A stretch of DNA of 64,000 bases from assembly GCF_032883915.1 (NCBI RefSeq), contig NZ_CP120717.1, positions 5,720,501-5,784,500 on the forward strand. The letters run 5' to 3'. This DNA is from Endozoicomonas sp. 8E (GTDB lineage: Bacteria > Pseudomonadota > Gammaproteobacteria > Pseudomonadales > Endozoicomonadaceae). Position numbers and translations under genes: made by a program. The notes below the pieces were generated by a model. That model searched no databases. It was not told where the DNA came from and worked only from the letters and a program-made list of their open reading frames with translations. Below are positions 35,816 through 44,319 of this stretch, piece by piece. Position 1 is the stretch's first letter. The number at the start of each line of letters is the position of its first letter.

Positions 35816-37639
35816 ATGGGGAAACAAGCCATGCATTTTATAAAAAGCCTTTCCTGTTTTGGTGGCTCACTTTCATCAACAGCGGATCAATCTCGATCAG
35901 AAAGAAGAAGTGGTACCGCTATGCATAGGAACGTCTTTATACATAAAAGGAAAAAGCCTTCGCCATTGCTCAGATTGCCCGAGGAACTTCAATCCAAAAT
36001 TTTTACTTATTTGCAGGCTCATGATATTGCCAAATTAGCGCAGGTAAATTCACATATTAACAACACTATCAAAAAGGGTGATTTAATAGCAAAGGCATGG
36101 TGTCGCCGGTTTGCTTTATCGTACCAGACGCTACTGAAGACAACCCTCACTTCAAAGGACAAAAATCAACTCGAGGGTTGGTTGAGGCGCTTTACAAAAA
36201 ATGAGGCATTAATCAAATCAATCATGGATCGCCAAGAGAGCAAGTATTTTCCTGTTTTGTTCCTTTCCACTGTCACTAAACTGATGTCTGAATGTGAAAC
36301 ATTTAAATTAGAGACAAAAGCCACATTCCCCGCTTTTGGTAAATCGAACTTCTTTAAGTTCAGCCCCGATGGCCACCATGTGATAATCCCTATTGACAAA
36401 GAAACAGTGAAAATCTACGGCAAGAAGGACGGTGGATCATGGGAAGAAAAAATCACTATCTCTCATGATGACTGGGTCAGGTCGGTCACTTTCAGCGCCA
36501 ATAGCCGCCATGTGGTGACCACAAGTGACGATAAAACCGCAAAAATTTATGACCTGAGTACCGATGGATCATGGGTAGAAAAAGCCACTATTTCCCATGT
36601 TAAATCTGTCTTTAAAGGCACCTTCAGCCCCGATGACTGCTATGTCGTGACTGCCAGTATAGATGGCAAGGCGAAAATTTATGGCAAGCAGGACGATGGG
36701 TCATGGGTAGAAAAAGCCATCATTTCCCATGACGACTGTGTCAACTCAGCCATATTCAGCGCCGATGGCCTCTATATGATGGCCATTGAACATCGCAGAG
36801 CAATAATCTATGGCAAGCAGGACGATGGGTCATGGGTAAAAAAAGCTATTATTTCCCATTACAAACCTGTCAGGTCAGCTAAATTCAGCGCCGATAGCCG
36901 CCATTTGGTGACCGTCAGTGACGATCACATGGTAAAAATCAATGGCCTCAAGGCCGATGGATCATGGGAACAAACAAACATCATTCCCCATTTTCATAAG
37001 CTCAACTCAGCCAAATTTAGCAACGATAGCCGCCATTTGGTAACCTGCAGTAACGATGGCACCGCGACAATCTACGGCAAGCAGGACGATGGATCATGGC
37101 GGATAGAAATCATCATTTACCATGAGGATAGAGTCTTCTCAGCCACCTTCAGTCCCGATAGCCGTCGTGTGTTGACCTGCGGTGACGATGACAAGTTGAA
37201 AATCTTTAGCCAAGAAGTCAATGGATCATGGAAAGTAGAAGCTGTCATTTCCCGATTAGAAAGGTTCTTCTCAGCCCAATTCAGCCATGATAGCCGCCAT
37301 GTGTTCATCGACAGCGGAAATTACACGGTGAAAATATGTGGCCAGAAGGCTAATGGAAGCTGGGAAGAAAAAGCCAGTTTTTCCCACGAACTAGCAATTA
37401 ATTCAATAGACATTAGCCCCGATAGCCGCCATTTGGTTACCGCCAGTACCGATGGCACGGCGAAAATTTATGGCCAGACAAGCCATGGAACATGGAAAGA
37501 GAAAGCCACCATCATTTCCGAGCAATTCAACGCAATCAATCTCGTCATCTTCAGTGCCGATGGCCATGTATTGACCGTCCATGAAGATAACACGGCAAAA
37601 ATAACTGAACTGCGGATGAATGAGTTAATGACTGACTGA
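35816..37639 (+). CDS. F-box/WD40-like repeat protein, paralogue 4 (type A N-terminus)
   Basis: 607 residues, starting MGKQAMHFIKSLSCFGGSLS, the second member of the type A N-terminal group. F-box-like segment LRLPEELQSKIFTYLQAHDI, then AKLAQVNSHINN. Ten repeats follow and are the most divergent of the array: several lose the E-K-A core (WRIEIIIYHED) and repeat four lacks the usual glycine position. It may be under relaxed selection or have a different target. It ends ITELRMNELMTD. Confidence 0.78.
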   Translation: MGKQAMHFIKSLSCFGGSLSSTADQSRSERRSGTAMHRNVFIHKRKKPSPLLRLPEELQSKIFTYLQAHDIAKLAQVNSHINNTIKKGDLIAKAWCRRFALSYQTLLKTTLTSKDKNQLEGWLRRFTKNEALIKSIMDRQESKYFPVLFLSTVTKLMSECETFKLETKATFPAFGKSNFFKFSPDGHHVIIPIDKETVKIYGKKDGGSWEEKITISHDDWVRSVTFSANSRHVVTTSDDKTAKIYDLSTDGSWVEKATISHVKSVFKGTFSPDDCYVVTASIDGKAKIYGKQDDGSWVEKAIISHDDCVNSAIFSADGLYMMAIEHRRAIIYGKQDDGSWVKKAIISHYKPVRSAKFSADSRHLVTVSDDHMVKINGLKADGSWEQTNIIPHFHKLNSAKFSNDSRHLVTCSNDGTATIYGKQDDGSWRIEIIIYHEDRVFSATFSPDSRRVLTCGDDDKLKIFSQEVNGSWKVEAVISRLERFFSAQFSHDSRHVFIDSGNYTVKICGQKANGSWEEKASFSHELAINSIDISPDSRHLVTASTDGTAKIYGQTSHGTWKEKATIISEQFNAINLVIFSADGHVLTVHEDNTAKITELRMNELMTD

Positions 37640-37706
37640 CTGATTGTTTGTTGTCACTCATTAACCCTGATCCACATTTTTCTTCTGCAACGCCTGCCCG
37701 GCACCT

Positions 37707-37915
37707 TAAGTACTCAGCCATACGGAATCGAATATTTCTGCCTTATTGGGCAGGTGCTCTGCAAGGCGCAACGACGGGAACATAGCAAGCTATGTGACCA
37801 GAGTTGCAACGCAGCACGACTGCATGGATGCAGGAGCTAGAGCAACGCAGGAGCAGTTGCCGCGAGTGCCTGAACAATGAGTCAGAAAATATGATTTCGT
37901 ATGGTTGAATACTTA
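37707..37915. repeat. MITE-like element with TAAGTACTCA inverted ends (full copy)
   Basis: 209 bases. The left end taagtactcagccatacgga and the right end, which is the reverse complement of taagtattcaaccatacgaa, form terminal inverted repeats of about 45 bases with a few mismatches. The interior holds gcatggatgcaggagctaga and other non-coding sequence. No transposase is inside, so it would need help from elsewhere. Confidence 0.85.
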
Positions 37916-37919
37916 GCAG

Positions 37920-38035
37920 TCGAGCTTTCTAACTCCCGTGGTGAACATGGAGATTTGAGCCTTAAGACAAGACGACAATTGCCAACGCAGGATTAAGGCT
38001 CAAATTTTCAGCGCACCAGGGGGTTAGAAAGTTCG
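37920..38035. repeat. Imperfect long palindrome (second MITE-like family)
   Basis: Left arm tcgagctttctaactccc...tggtg...atttgagccttaa is mirrored by the right arm ending gggggttagaaagttcga, with a spacer of about 20 bases. The end motif also occurs alone near 60045 (tcgaactttctaactccc). The right arm supplies the last codons and the stop of the Cys-rich gene beginning at 39174. Confidence 0.75.
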
Positions 38036-39174
38036 ATTGGTATTAGCCCCGTTGAGTTATCAGAAGCCGAGACAACTCCGGGCTCTGAGTCGCCTTTGAC
38101 TCCCTCTGAGACTTCTCCTGCTTTTTCATCCACGCAACGAAAAGCTTTAAAGGTGGCCTTCACCATATGTTTGAACAAATCATTGTCGGGCAAATCAACT
38201 GGATAAAGCTTACCTCTCTCCTCATTCAGGTAGCAGTTGATCGCAGAAATAACCTGACTTTCCTGATTACTGGCATAGGCCATCACTTCGTCATCTTGAT
38301 TCAGAAGAAAAACAAAGACCATATTGTCTTCTTTGATAAGAACAGCAAGGAAACAGCCTCCCTGAGGATTAGGAAGCGTCAGAACGTACTCATCCTCTTC
38401 CAAAGTCCGGATATAGCGCCGGGGCCAAGTGTACTCGCTCATCCAGCCAAAAAGGATCAACCCTAACGGGACATTCTGTCGAATGACAGACTGTACCTGA
38501 GTTAATAGCTGCCGAAATTTATTTACCTTGCTATCTGGATCGTCGAAGACGAACGCTTCCATGTTGCTTTCCAAATAACAGTCATTGAAGGATGAAGTTG
38601 TTGTGTCTGGTTGCTCGTCGGCAGGTTCATCAACCAATAAAGTCTGCTGCTGGACAAGGCTAAAATCATACTGCTGATTAACCCATTCACAATCAAACTG
38701 ATTTCCCGCGTCTGGAGCAGAAGCAATAAGCACTTCATTGAAAAAACCACTCGCGGACGACTCTAACAAAGCCATTTTGCTTGTTGAAGGTCCATCAAAA
38801 GCAACAGCCTTTATCCTGGGACCCAGCTTCAGACTGGAAGCTGGTGCTAGCTCTTCACACTGGCAAGTATTCTCTGTGGATAAATACACCACTTTGGGCT
38901 TGGGGTCTTTACCTCTGGAACTTGGGGTATTAGCCGACTGCCCTCTTTTTCTTATTCTTGCCTGGGCGATTTCCCTTTTTTCCCTGAACGGCCTGTGACA
39001 TCGATAACATCGACAATTGCAGTCAACAAGATTACGGTTACACTGCTTACACCTTTGACGACCCGATTCATCCGTTACTATTTTATCTTTCCCGTAGCCG
39101 TTAGATCCATGACTGTGGAAGGCTGCAGGCAAAAAAAATGCAAACAACAGCGCACTCAAACCCGCTCTGAGCAT
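38008..39174 (-). CDS. Secreted Cys-rich protein of unknown function
   Basis: 388 residues with AGGAGGG three bases before the ATG and a signal peptide (1-20). Residues 42-59 hold six cysteines in C-x2-C-x6-C-x-C-x-C-x2-C, which looks like a compact zinc-binding knuckle, followed by a basic stretch (REIAQARIRKRG). The rest is a mixed alpha/beta domain (about 200-355) without a recognised motif. The final residues IELSNPLVR come from the right arm of the adjacent palindrome, so the original C-terminus was probably replaced or truncated. Function unknown. Confidence 0.65.
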   Translation of the reverse strand: MLRAGLSALLFAFFLPAAFHSHGSNGYGKDKIVTDESGRQRCKQCNRNLVDCNCRCYRCHRPFREKREIAQARIRKRGQSANTPSSRGKDPKPKVVYLSTENTCQCEELAPASSLKLGPRIKAVAFDGPSTSKMALLESSASGFFNEVLIASAPDAGNQFDCEWVNQQYDFSLVQQQTLLVDEPADEQPDTTTSSFNDCYLESNMEAFVFDDPDSKVNKFRQLLTQVQSVIRQNVPLGLILFGWMSEYTWPRRYIRTLEEDEYVLTLPNPQGGCFLAVLIKEDNMVFVFLLNQDDEVMAYASNQESQVISAINCYLNEERGKLYPVDLPDNDLFKHMVKATFKAFRCVDEKAGEVSEGVKGDSEPGVVSASDNSTGLIPIELSNPLVR

Positions 39175-39353
39175 AAACCCTCCTGAACCAGACCGTTCAG
39201 GCAGACTAGTTAATTAACTGAGATTCGTCATGTTGAATTCCATCGCTTTTAGCGTTTGTAGCCGGAACTGTTCGATAAAGAACCCCGACCCGATTCCCGT
39301 CTGAATGACGCTCTGCAATATCTTTGTTGGTCGCTTTCCAGCCTCCTCCCTTA

Positions 39354-39701
39354 GAGGCTGTCGCAAAACTCCAACAACTCGTTCCCATGCTCTGAGGTCG
39401 TCATTCCCGCGAAGGCGGGTGTCGCAAAACTCCAACAGCTTGTTCCCATGCTCAGAGGTCGTCATTCCCGCGAAGGCGGGAATCCAGCGCCAACGGTGGA
39501 TCTCTGCCTTCTCGGGGATGACAAGGCCAGGGGGACACCGGGCAGTATGGTTCTGGTGGTGAGTCAGTGTGGATTCCCGCCTTCGCGGGAATGACGAGAA
39601 TGAAGTCGGGAATGACGAGAATGAAGTCGGGAATGACGGGAATAAAATCGAGAATGACGGGAGTCAACTCGTTCACACGCTGGAGAGAGTTTTGCGACAC
39701 C
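39354..39701. repeat. Palindromic repeat element, second locus
   Basis: Between GGTGTCGCAAAACTC at about 39420 and its inverse ending at 39701 lies one copy of the unit seen at 13634-14299, in the opposite orientation. It has the mirrored attcccgcgaaggcgggaat arms and four tandem subrepeats of gaatgaSgtcgggaatgacg type. A partial extra end precedes it (39358-39419). Confidence 0.8.
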
Positions 39702-39950
39702 CTCAGAGCGCGGGATCGAGTTGTGAATAACTGATTGTTTGCTGCCACTCATTAGCCCAGATCTACATTTTTCTTCTGCAACGCCTGCCCGGCACGGTAC
39801 GAGCGCACCAGAACACTGGCAAGGACTTCGACAAAACTTCTTACCAGACTCCACTGAAATGTGCTGAAAGACAGAAACCCGCTTTCTACTGATTGATCAT
39901 TTCCCCGGATCAAAGCCTCGTTTTCTTGGTTGGTTACGATTAGATCAATC
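39702..39950. other. Intergenic sequence shared with other copies of the array
   Basis: Holds the phrase ttcttctgcaacgcctgccc and a gatcattt-ccggatcaaag stretch that also occur before or after other F-box genes (for example 37670, 51290, 55720, 53620). It is the non-coding part of the duplicated unit. No gene seen. Confidence 0.55.
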
Positions 39951-40047
39951 TTGTGAACTTTCACACTAAAACCGACTCTAAGCTGCAGAATCAATTTTGA
40001 ATATCCTTGCCAACCGGGGATAAATAATAGCAGCGGAAAAACAAACT
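39951..40047 (+). promoter_or_regulatory. Shared leader, copy 5
   Basis: ttgtgaactttcacactaaa, then ccgactctaagctgcagaat and tttgaatatccttgccaacc, then gataaataatagcagcggaa. The GTGAA-ct-TTCAC inverted repeat is perfect in this copy. Confidence 0.75.
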
Positions 40048-41838
40048 ATGGATTGCATAAATAGCGATGCCCGTACTGGTGGTCCACTTTCATCAACAAC
40101 AGATGAATCTCGACCAGGAACGCCAAGTGGTACCTCTGCGAGCAGAGACGTCATTGAATGTGACAAGAATGAGTTTTCATTATTACTCCATTTGCCACCG
40201 GGAGAACAATCCAGAATTTTTACCTGTTTGCGGGCTCATGATATTGCTCAATTATCGCGGGTAAATTCACGCATCAACAACAGACTCAAAAATGATGATG
40301 CAATGGCAAGGGCATGGTATCGCCAGTTTGCTTCAACACACCAGGCTCTATTAAAGACAATCGTTACTACAAAAGATAAAGAGGAACTACAGAAATGGTT
40401 GCAGCGTTTTACAAAGGATGGGGCTTTAGTCAAGTCAATCATGGATCGCCAGGCCAGTATTCACTTTCCTGCTTTGTTCTTTTCCACTCTCACCAAACTG
40501 ATGTCTGAATGTAAAACATTTAAATTAGAGACAAAAGCCACCCTCCCCTGTAATGGCGGGGCCGATTCCGCTACCTTCAGTGCCGATGGCTGCTATCTGG
40601 TGAACACCGGGTATAAAACGGTGGAAATCTATGGCCGGGAGAGCGATGGATCCTGGGAAGCAAAAGGCACTATCTGCCACTATGGCCAAGTCATGTCAGT
40701 CACCTTCAGTGCCGATAGTCGTTATGTGCTGACTGCCACCTATGAGGGCGAGACGAAAATCTATGGCAGGAAGGACGAACGATCATGGGAAGAAAAAGCC
40801 ACTATTTCCCATGATGAGTGGGTCACATCAGCCACCTTCAGTACCGATGGCCGCTATGTGGTGACCGCCAGCGCAGATGGCAGGGCGAAAATTTATGGCC
40901 AGGAGGACGATGAGACATGGACAGAAAAAGCCATCATTCGCCACGATTATTTAGTCAATACGGCCACCTTCAGCGCTGATGGTCGCTATGTAGTGACCGC
41001 CGACCAGGACAACAAAGCGAAAATCTACGGCATCAAAAATGATGGTTCTTGGGAAGAAAAAGCCATTATTACCCACGAAGACTCTGTTGAATCAGCCACC
41101 TTCAGTGCCGATGGTCGCTATGTGGTGACGACCAGTGACGATCGCAAGGTAAAAATCTATGGCCTGGAGGCCGATGGATCATGGGAAGAAAAAGCTATCA
41201 TTACCCACAATGGAGAGGTCAACTCAGCCACATTCAGCTCCGATAGCCGCTATTTGGCGACCGCCGGTGATGATGGCAGGGCAGTCATCTATGGCCTGAA
41301 TAAAGACGGATCATGGACAGAAAAAACCACCATTTCTCATGATGGTTGGGTCTACTCAGCCCTCTACAGCCCCGACAACCGCCAGGTGGTGACCTGCAGT
41401 CAAGATTTCACGGCGAAAATCTATGACTTGAAGGACGATGGATCATGGGAAGAAAAAGCCATCCTTTCCCATGAGAATAAGGTCTACTCAGCCAAATTCA
41501 GCCCCGATAGCCGCTATGTGGTCACCCGCGATGAAGATGACACGGTGAAAATCTATGGCCAGAAGCTCAATGGATCCTGGGAAGAAAAAACCACCGTTTC
41601 CCATGATATGGATATTATATCAGCAACTTTTAGCATCGATGGCCGCCATGTGATCACCGCCAGTGTAGATGGCACTGCGAAAATTTATGGCCAGACAAGC
41701 GATGGATCATGGCAAGAAAAAGCCATCATTTCCCATAATGCCGGGATCCTGTCAGCCGCCTTCAGCGCCGATGGTCTGGTGTTGACCATCCATCCCGATG
41801 GAATGGTGAAAATTACTGAACTAAAGATGAATGAATGA
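40048..41838 (+). CDS. F-box/WD40-like repeat protein, paralogue 5
   Basis: 596 residues. N-terminus MDCINSDARTGGPLSSTTDE is nearly the same as in paralogue 8, while the repeat body differs. F-box-like segment LHLPPGEQSRIFTCLRAHDI, linker, then ten very regular repeats; units 3-6 are close to the family consensus (SATFSADGRYVVTASADG). It ends ITELKMNE. It is one of the best-preserved copies and a good template for structure prediction. Confidence 0.82.
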   Translation: MDCINSDARTGGPLSSTTDESRPGTPSGTSASRDVIECDKNEFSLLLHLPPGEQSRIFTCLRAHDIAQLSRVNSRINNRLKNDDAMARAWYRQFASTHQALLKTIVTTKDKEELQKWLQRFTKDGALVKSIMDRQASIHFPALFFSTLTKLMSECKTFKLETKATLPCNGGADSATFSADGCYLVNTGYKTVEIYGRESDGSWEAKGTICHYGQVMSVTFSADSRYVLTATYEGETKIYGRKDERSWEEKATISHDEWVTSATFSTDGRYVVTASADGRAKIYGQEDDETWTEKAIIRHDYLVNTATFSADGRYVVTADQDNKAKIYGIKNDGSWEEKAIITHEDSVESATFSADGRYVVTTSDDRKVKIYGLEADGSWEEKAIITHNGEVNSATFSSDSRYLATAGDDGRAVIYGLNKDGSWTEKTTISHDGWVYSALYSPDNRQVVTCSQDFTAKIYDLKDDGSWEEKAILSHENKVYSAKFSPDSRYVVTRDEDDTVKIYGQKLNGSWEEKTTVSHDMDIISATFSIDGRHVITASVDGTAKIYGQTSDGSWQEKAIISHNAGILSAAFSADGLVLTIHPDGMVKITELKMNE

Positions 41839-41879
41839 GTCTTTGCTGTCACTCATTAACCGAGATCCGCATTAGCCCG

Positions 41880-41955
41880 ACAGGATAGCCCCCTGTGTCA
41901 AGGTAGATGTTGCCTCTTTTGATTCATGACTCTCAATAACTGAGAGCATTTAGCA
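41880..41955 (-). pseudogene. 3' remnant of a gene like the one at 62043-62810
   Basis: On the minus strand it reads LLSVIESHESKEAT and then diverges. This is the same peptide as near the C-terminus of the gene at 62043-62810, and the DNA gcctcttttgattcatgact is identical at both places. Only this fragment remains. Confidence 0.6.
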
Positions 41956-41965
41956 AGAGGCTGTT

Positions 41966-42085
41966 ATGGCTCACTATTCCAAAGAAATGAAAGAGCCCGT
42001 TATCAAGAAACGGGAGGATCAGCATCAATATGCAGACCGGACAATGCCTGCCAGCCAACTAACCGATAGTGAACAAATATTGTGA
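41966..42085 (+). pseudogene. Probable transposase N-terminal remnant
   Basis: A 39-codon ORF starting MAHYSKEMKEPVIKK. This resembles the helix-turn-helix start of IS3-type OrfA transposases, which often begin with a YSKE-(L/F)K segment. It breaks off into the leader of paralogue 6. Short, so uncertain. Confidence 0.4.
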
Positions 42086-42175
42086 ACTTTCACACTGAAA
42101 CCCACTCTAAGCTGCAGAATCAATTTTGAATATCCTTGCCAACCAGGGATAAATAACAACCATGGAAAACGAACT
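42081..42175 (+). promoter_or_regulatory. Shared leader, copy 6
   Basis: tgtgaactttcacactgaaa, then cccactctaagctgcagaat and tttgaatatccttgccaacc, then agggataaataacaacc and the ATG-containing ggaaaacgaact before the start codon. Confidence 0.75.
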
Positions 42176-44101
42176 ATGGATTGCATAAATAACAATTCCC
42201 GTAATAGTACGCCATGCTCATCAGCACAGGGCCAAACCCCACCAGATTCACCAAGTGTTTCCGCTATGGGCAAGAACGTCATTGCACGTGACAAGAATGA
42301 GTTTTCATTATTGCTCGATTTACCCGAGAATCTACAATCCAAAATTTTCACTTATTTGCAGGTTCGTGATATTGCCCTGTTAACACGGGCAAATTCAAAC
42401 ATTAACAACAGGCTCAAAAATGATGCTGCAATAGCAAGGGCATGGTATCGCCAGTTTGCTTCATCACACCAGGCTCTGCTAGAGACAATTGTCGCGACAA
42501 GAGATAAAGAGGAACTCCAGAAATGGTTGCTGCGTTTTACAAAGGATGAGGCATTAATCAAGTCAATCACGGATCGCCAACCAAGTGTTTATTTTCCTGC
42601 TCTGTTCTTTTTCACTCTCAACAAACTGATGTCTCAATGTAAAACATTTAAATTAGAGACAAAAGCCAGCCTCCCCTGTGATGGCAGGTCCGACTCCGCT
42701 GCCTTTAGTGCCGATGGCCGCCACCTGCTGAGCTTCAGGAATGATAAAACGATGGATATATATGGCCACAACAGCGATGGATCATGGGAAGCAAAAGGCT
42801 CTATCTCCCATTATGACCATATCAGATTGGTCACCTTCAGTGACGATAGCTGCTATGTAGTGACCGCTGGAGTGGATGGCAAGGCGAAAATTTATGGCAT
42901 TAAGGACGAACGATCATGGGAAGAAAAAGCCACTGTTTCCCATGATCAGTGGGTCAAATCAGCCACCTTCAGCACCGATAGCCGCCATGTGGCGACCTGT
43001 AGTAAAGACGGCAAGGCGAAAATCTATGGCAAGAAAGACGAACGATCATGGGAAGAAAAAGCCATTATTTCCCATGATAAATGGGTCAGCTCAGTCACCT
43101 TCAGCGTCGATGGTCGCTATCTGGCGACCACCAGTGGAGATTACAGGGCGAAAATCTATGGCCAGAGGGACGATGGATCATGGGCAGAAAAAGCCGTCAT
43201 TCCCCACGATTTTATAGTCGATTCGGCCACCTTCAGCGCCGATGGTTACTCTCTGGTGACCACCACCCTGGAAGGCAAAGCGATAATTTGCGGCAAGAAT
43301 AACGATGGATCGTGGGTAGAAAAAGCCATTATTTCCCACGACAAGTTTGTGCACTCAGTCACCTTCAGCGCCGATAGCCGCTATCTGGTGACGACCGGTT
43401 ACGATAGCAAGGTGAAAATCCATGGTCTGGAGGACGATGGATCATGGGAAGAAAAAGCCATCATTTCCCATGATAAAGAGGTCAAATCAGTTACCATCAG
43501 CTCCGATAGCCGCCATTTGGTGACCGCCAGTGATGATGGCAGAGCGATAATCTACGGTCAGAACGAAGAAAGATCATGGGAAGAAAAAGTCACCATTTTC
43601 CATTACCTGGGTGTATGCTCAGCCACATTCAGCGGCGATAACCGCCATGTGGTGACTGCCAGTTTAGATGGCGAAGCGAAAATCTATGGCAAGAAGGACG
43701 ATGGATCATGGGAAGAAAAAGCCATCATTTCCCATAACAGAAGTGTTGACTCAGCCACATTCAGCCCCGATAGCCGCCATGTGATCACCCTCAGTAATGA
43801 TAACACCGTGAAAATCTATGGTCGGAAGATCAATGGGTGCTGGGGAGAACAAGCTATCATATCCCACCTTATGAAAATTAAATCAGCAACCTTTAGCATC
43901 GATGGCCACCATGTGATCACCGCCAGTGCCGATGGAACCGCGAAAATTTATGGCCGGCAGAGTGATGGATCCTGGGAAGAAAAAGCCATCATTTCCCATC
44001 ATAGTGCGATCGTGTCAGCCAGATTTAGCACTGATGGCTATCTATTGACCACTCATGGCGATAAAACAGTGAAAATCACTGAACTGCAGATGAATGAATG
44101 A
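42176..44101 (+). CDS. F-box/WD40-like repeat protein, paralogue 6
   Basis: 641 residues, starting MDCINNNSRNSTPCSSAQGQ. F-box-like segment LDLPENLQSKIFTYLQVRDI, then ALLTRANSNINN. Eleven repeats instead of ten; the extra blade accounts for most of the longer length. The final units (INGCWGEQAIISHLMKIKS, ASADGTAKIYG) match paralogue 8 almost exactly. It ends KITELQMNE. Confidence 0.82.
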   Translation: MDCINNNSRNSTPCSSAQGQTPPDSPSVSAMGKNVIARDKNEFSLLLDLPENLQSKIFTYLQVRDIALLTRANSNINNRLKNDAAIARAWYRQFASSHQALLETIVATRDKEELQKWLLRFTKDEALIKSITDRQPSVYFPALFFFTLNKLMSQCKTFKLETKASLPCDGRSDSAAFSADGRHLLSFRNDKTMDIYGHNSDGSWEAKGSISHYDHIRLVTFSDDSCYVVTAGVDGKAKIYGIKDERSWEEKATVSHDQWVKSATFSTDSRHVATCSKDGKAKIYGKKDERSWEEKAIISHDKWVSSVTFSVDGRYLATTSGDYRAKIYGQRDDGSWAEKAVIPHDFIVDSATFSADGYSLVTTTLEGKAIICGKNNDGSWVEKAIISHDKFVHSVTFSADSRYLVTTGYDSKVKIHGLEDDGSWEEKAIISHDKEVKSVTISSDSRHLVTASDDGRAIIYGQNEERSWEEKVTIFHYLGVCSATFSGDNRHVVTASLDGEAKIYGKKDDGSWEEKAIISHNRSVDSATFSPDSRHVITLSNDNTVKIYGRKINGCWGEQAIISHLMKIKSATFSIDGHHVITASADGTAKIYGRQSDGSWEEKAIISHHSAIVSARFSTDGYLLTTHGDKTVKITELQMNE

Positions 44102-44319
44102 TTGTTTGCTGTCAACCCTGTGGTGAGAAGTTGTCGCATAATGCCAACAACTCGTTCCCACGCTATGCAAGGCTGTCGCAAAACTCTGGTTTTGCGGCAC
44201 GCCCTCTCTTCAACGTGAACAGGACTTTAATTCGGGACAATGTTTCGTCCCCTTGCTTCCACCAAAACCATTTGCCGATTAAACGTTAACTGAAGCCGGA
44301 AGAGTTTGAGAAGTATCAG
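44102..44319. other. Intergenic sequence with decayed GTCGCAAAACTC repeat ends
   Basis: Contains gtcgcaaaactctggttttgc, a small hairpin built from the end motif of the palindromic element at 13634-14299, and related sequence agaagttgtcgcataat also seen near 57897. No gene. Confidence 0.5.

Noticed and set aside
39206-39465. Overlapping minus-strand ORFs of 60-83 codons
   Set aside because: They start within the repeat element in two different frames and neither resembles a protein family.
42876-43217. Alternative-frame ORFs with MARRTNDHGKKKPLFPM-like repeats inside the F-box/WD genes
   Set aside because: They are the plus-one frame of the 132-base repeat unit and recur in every copy; no starts or ribosome sites of their own.
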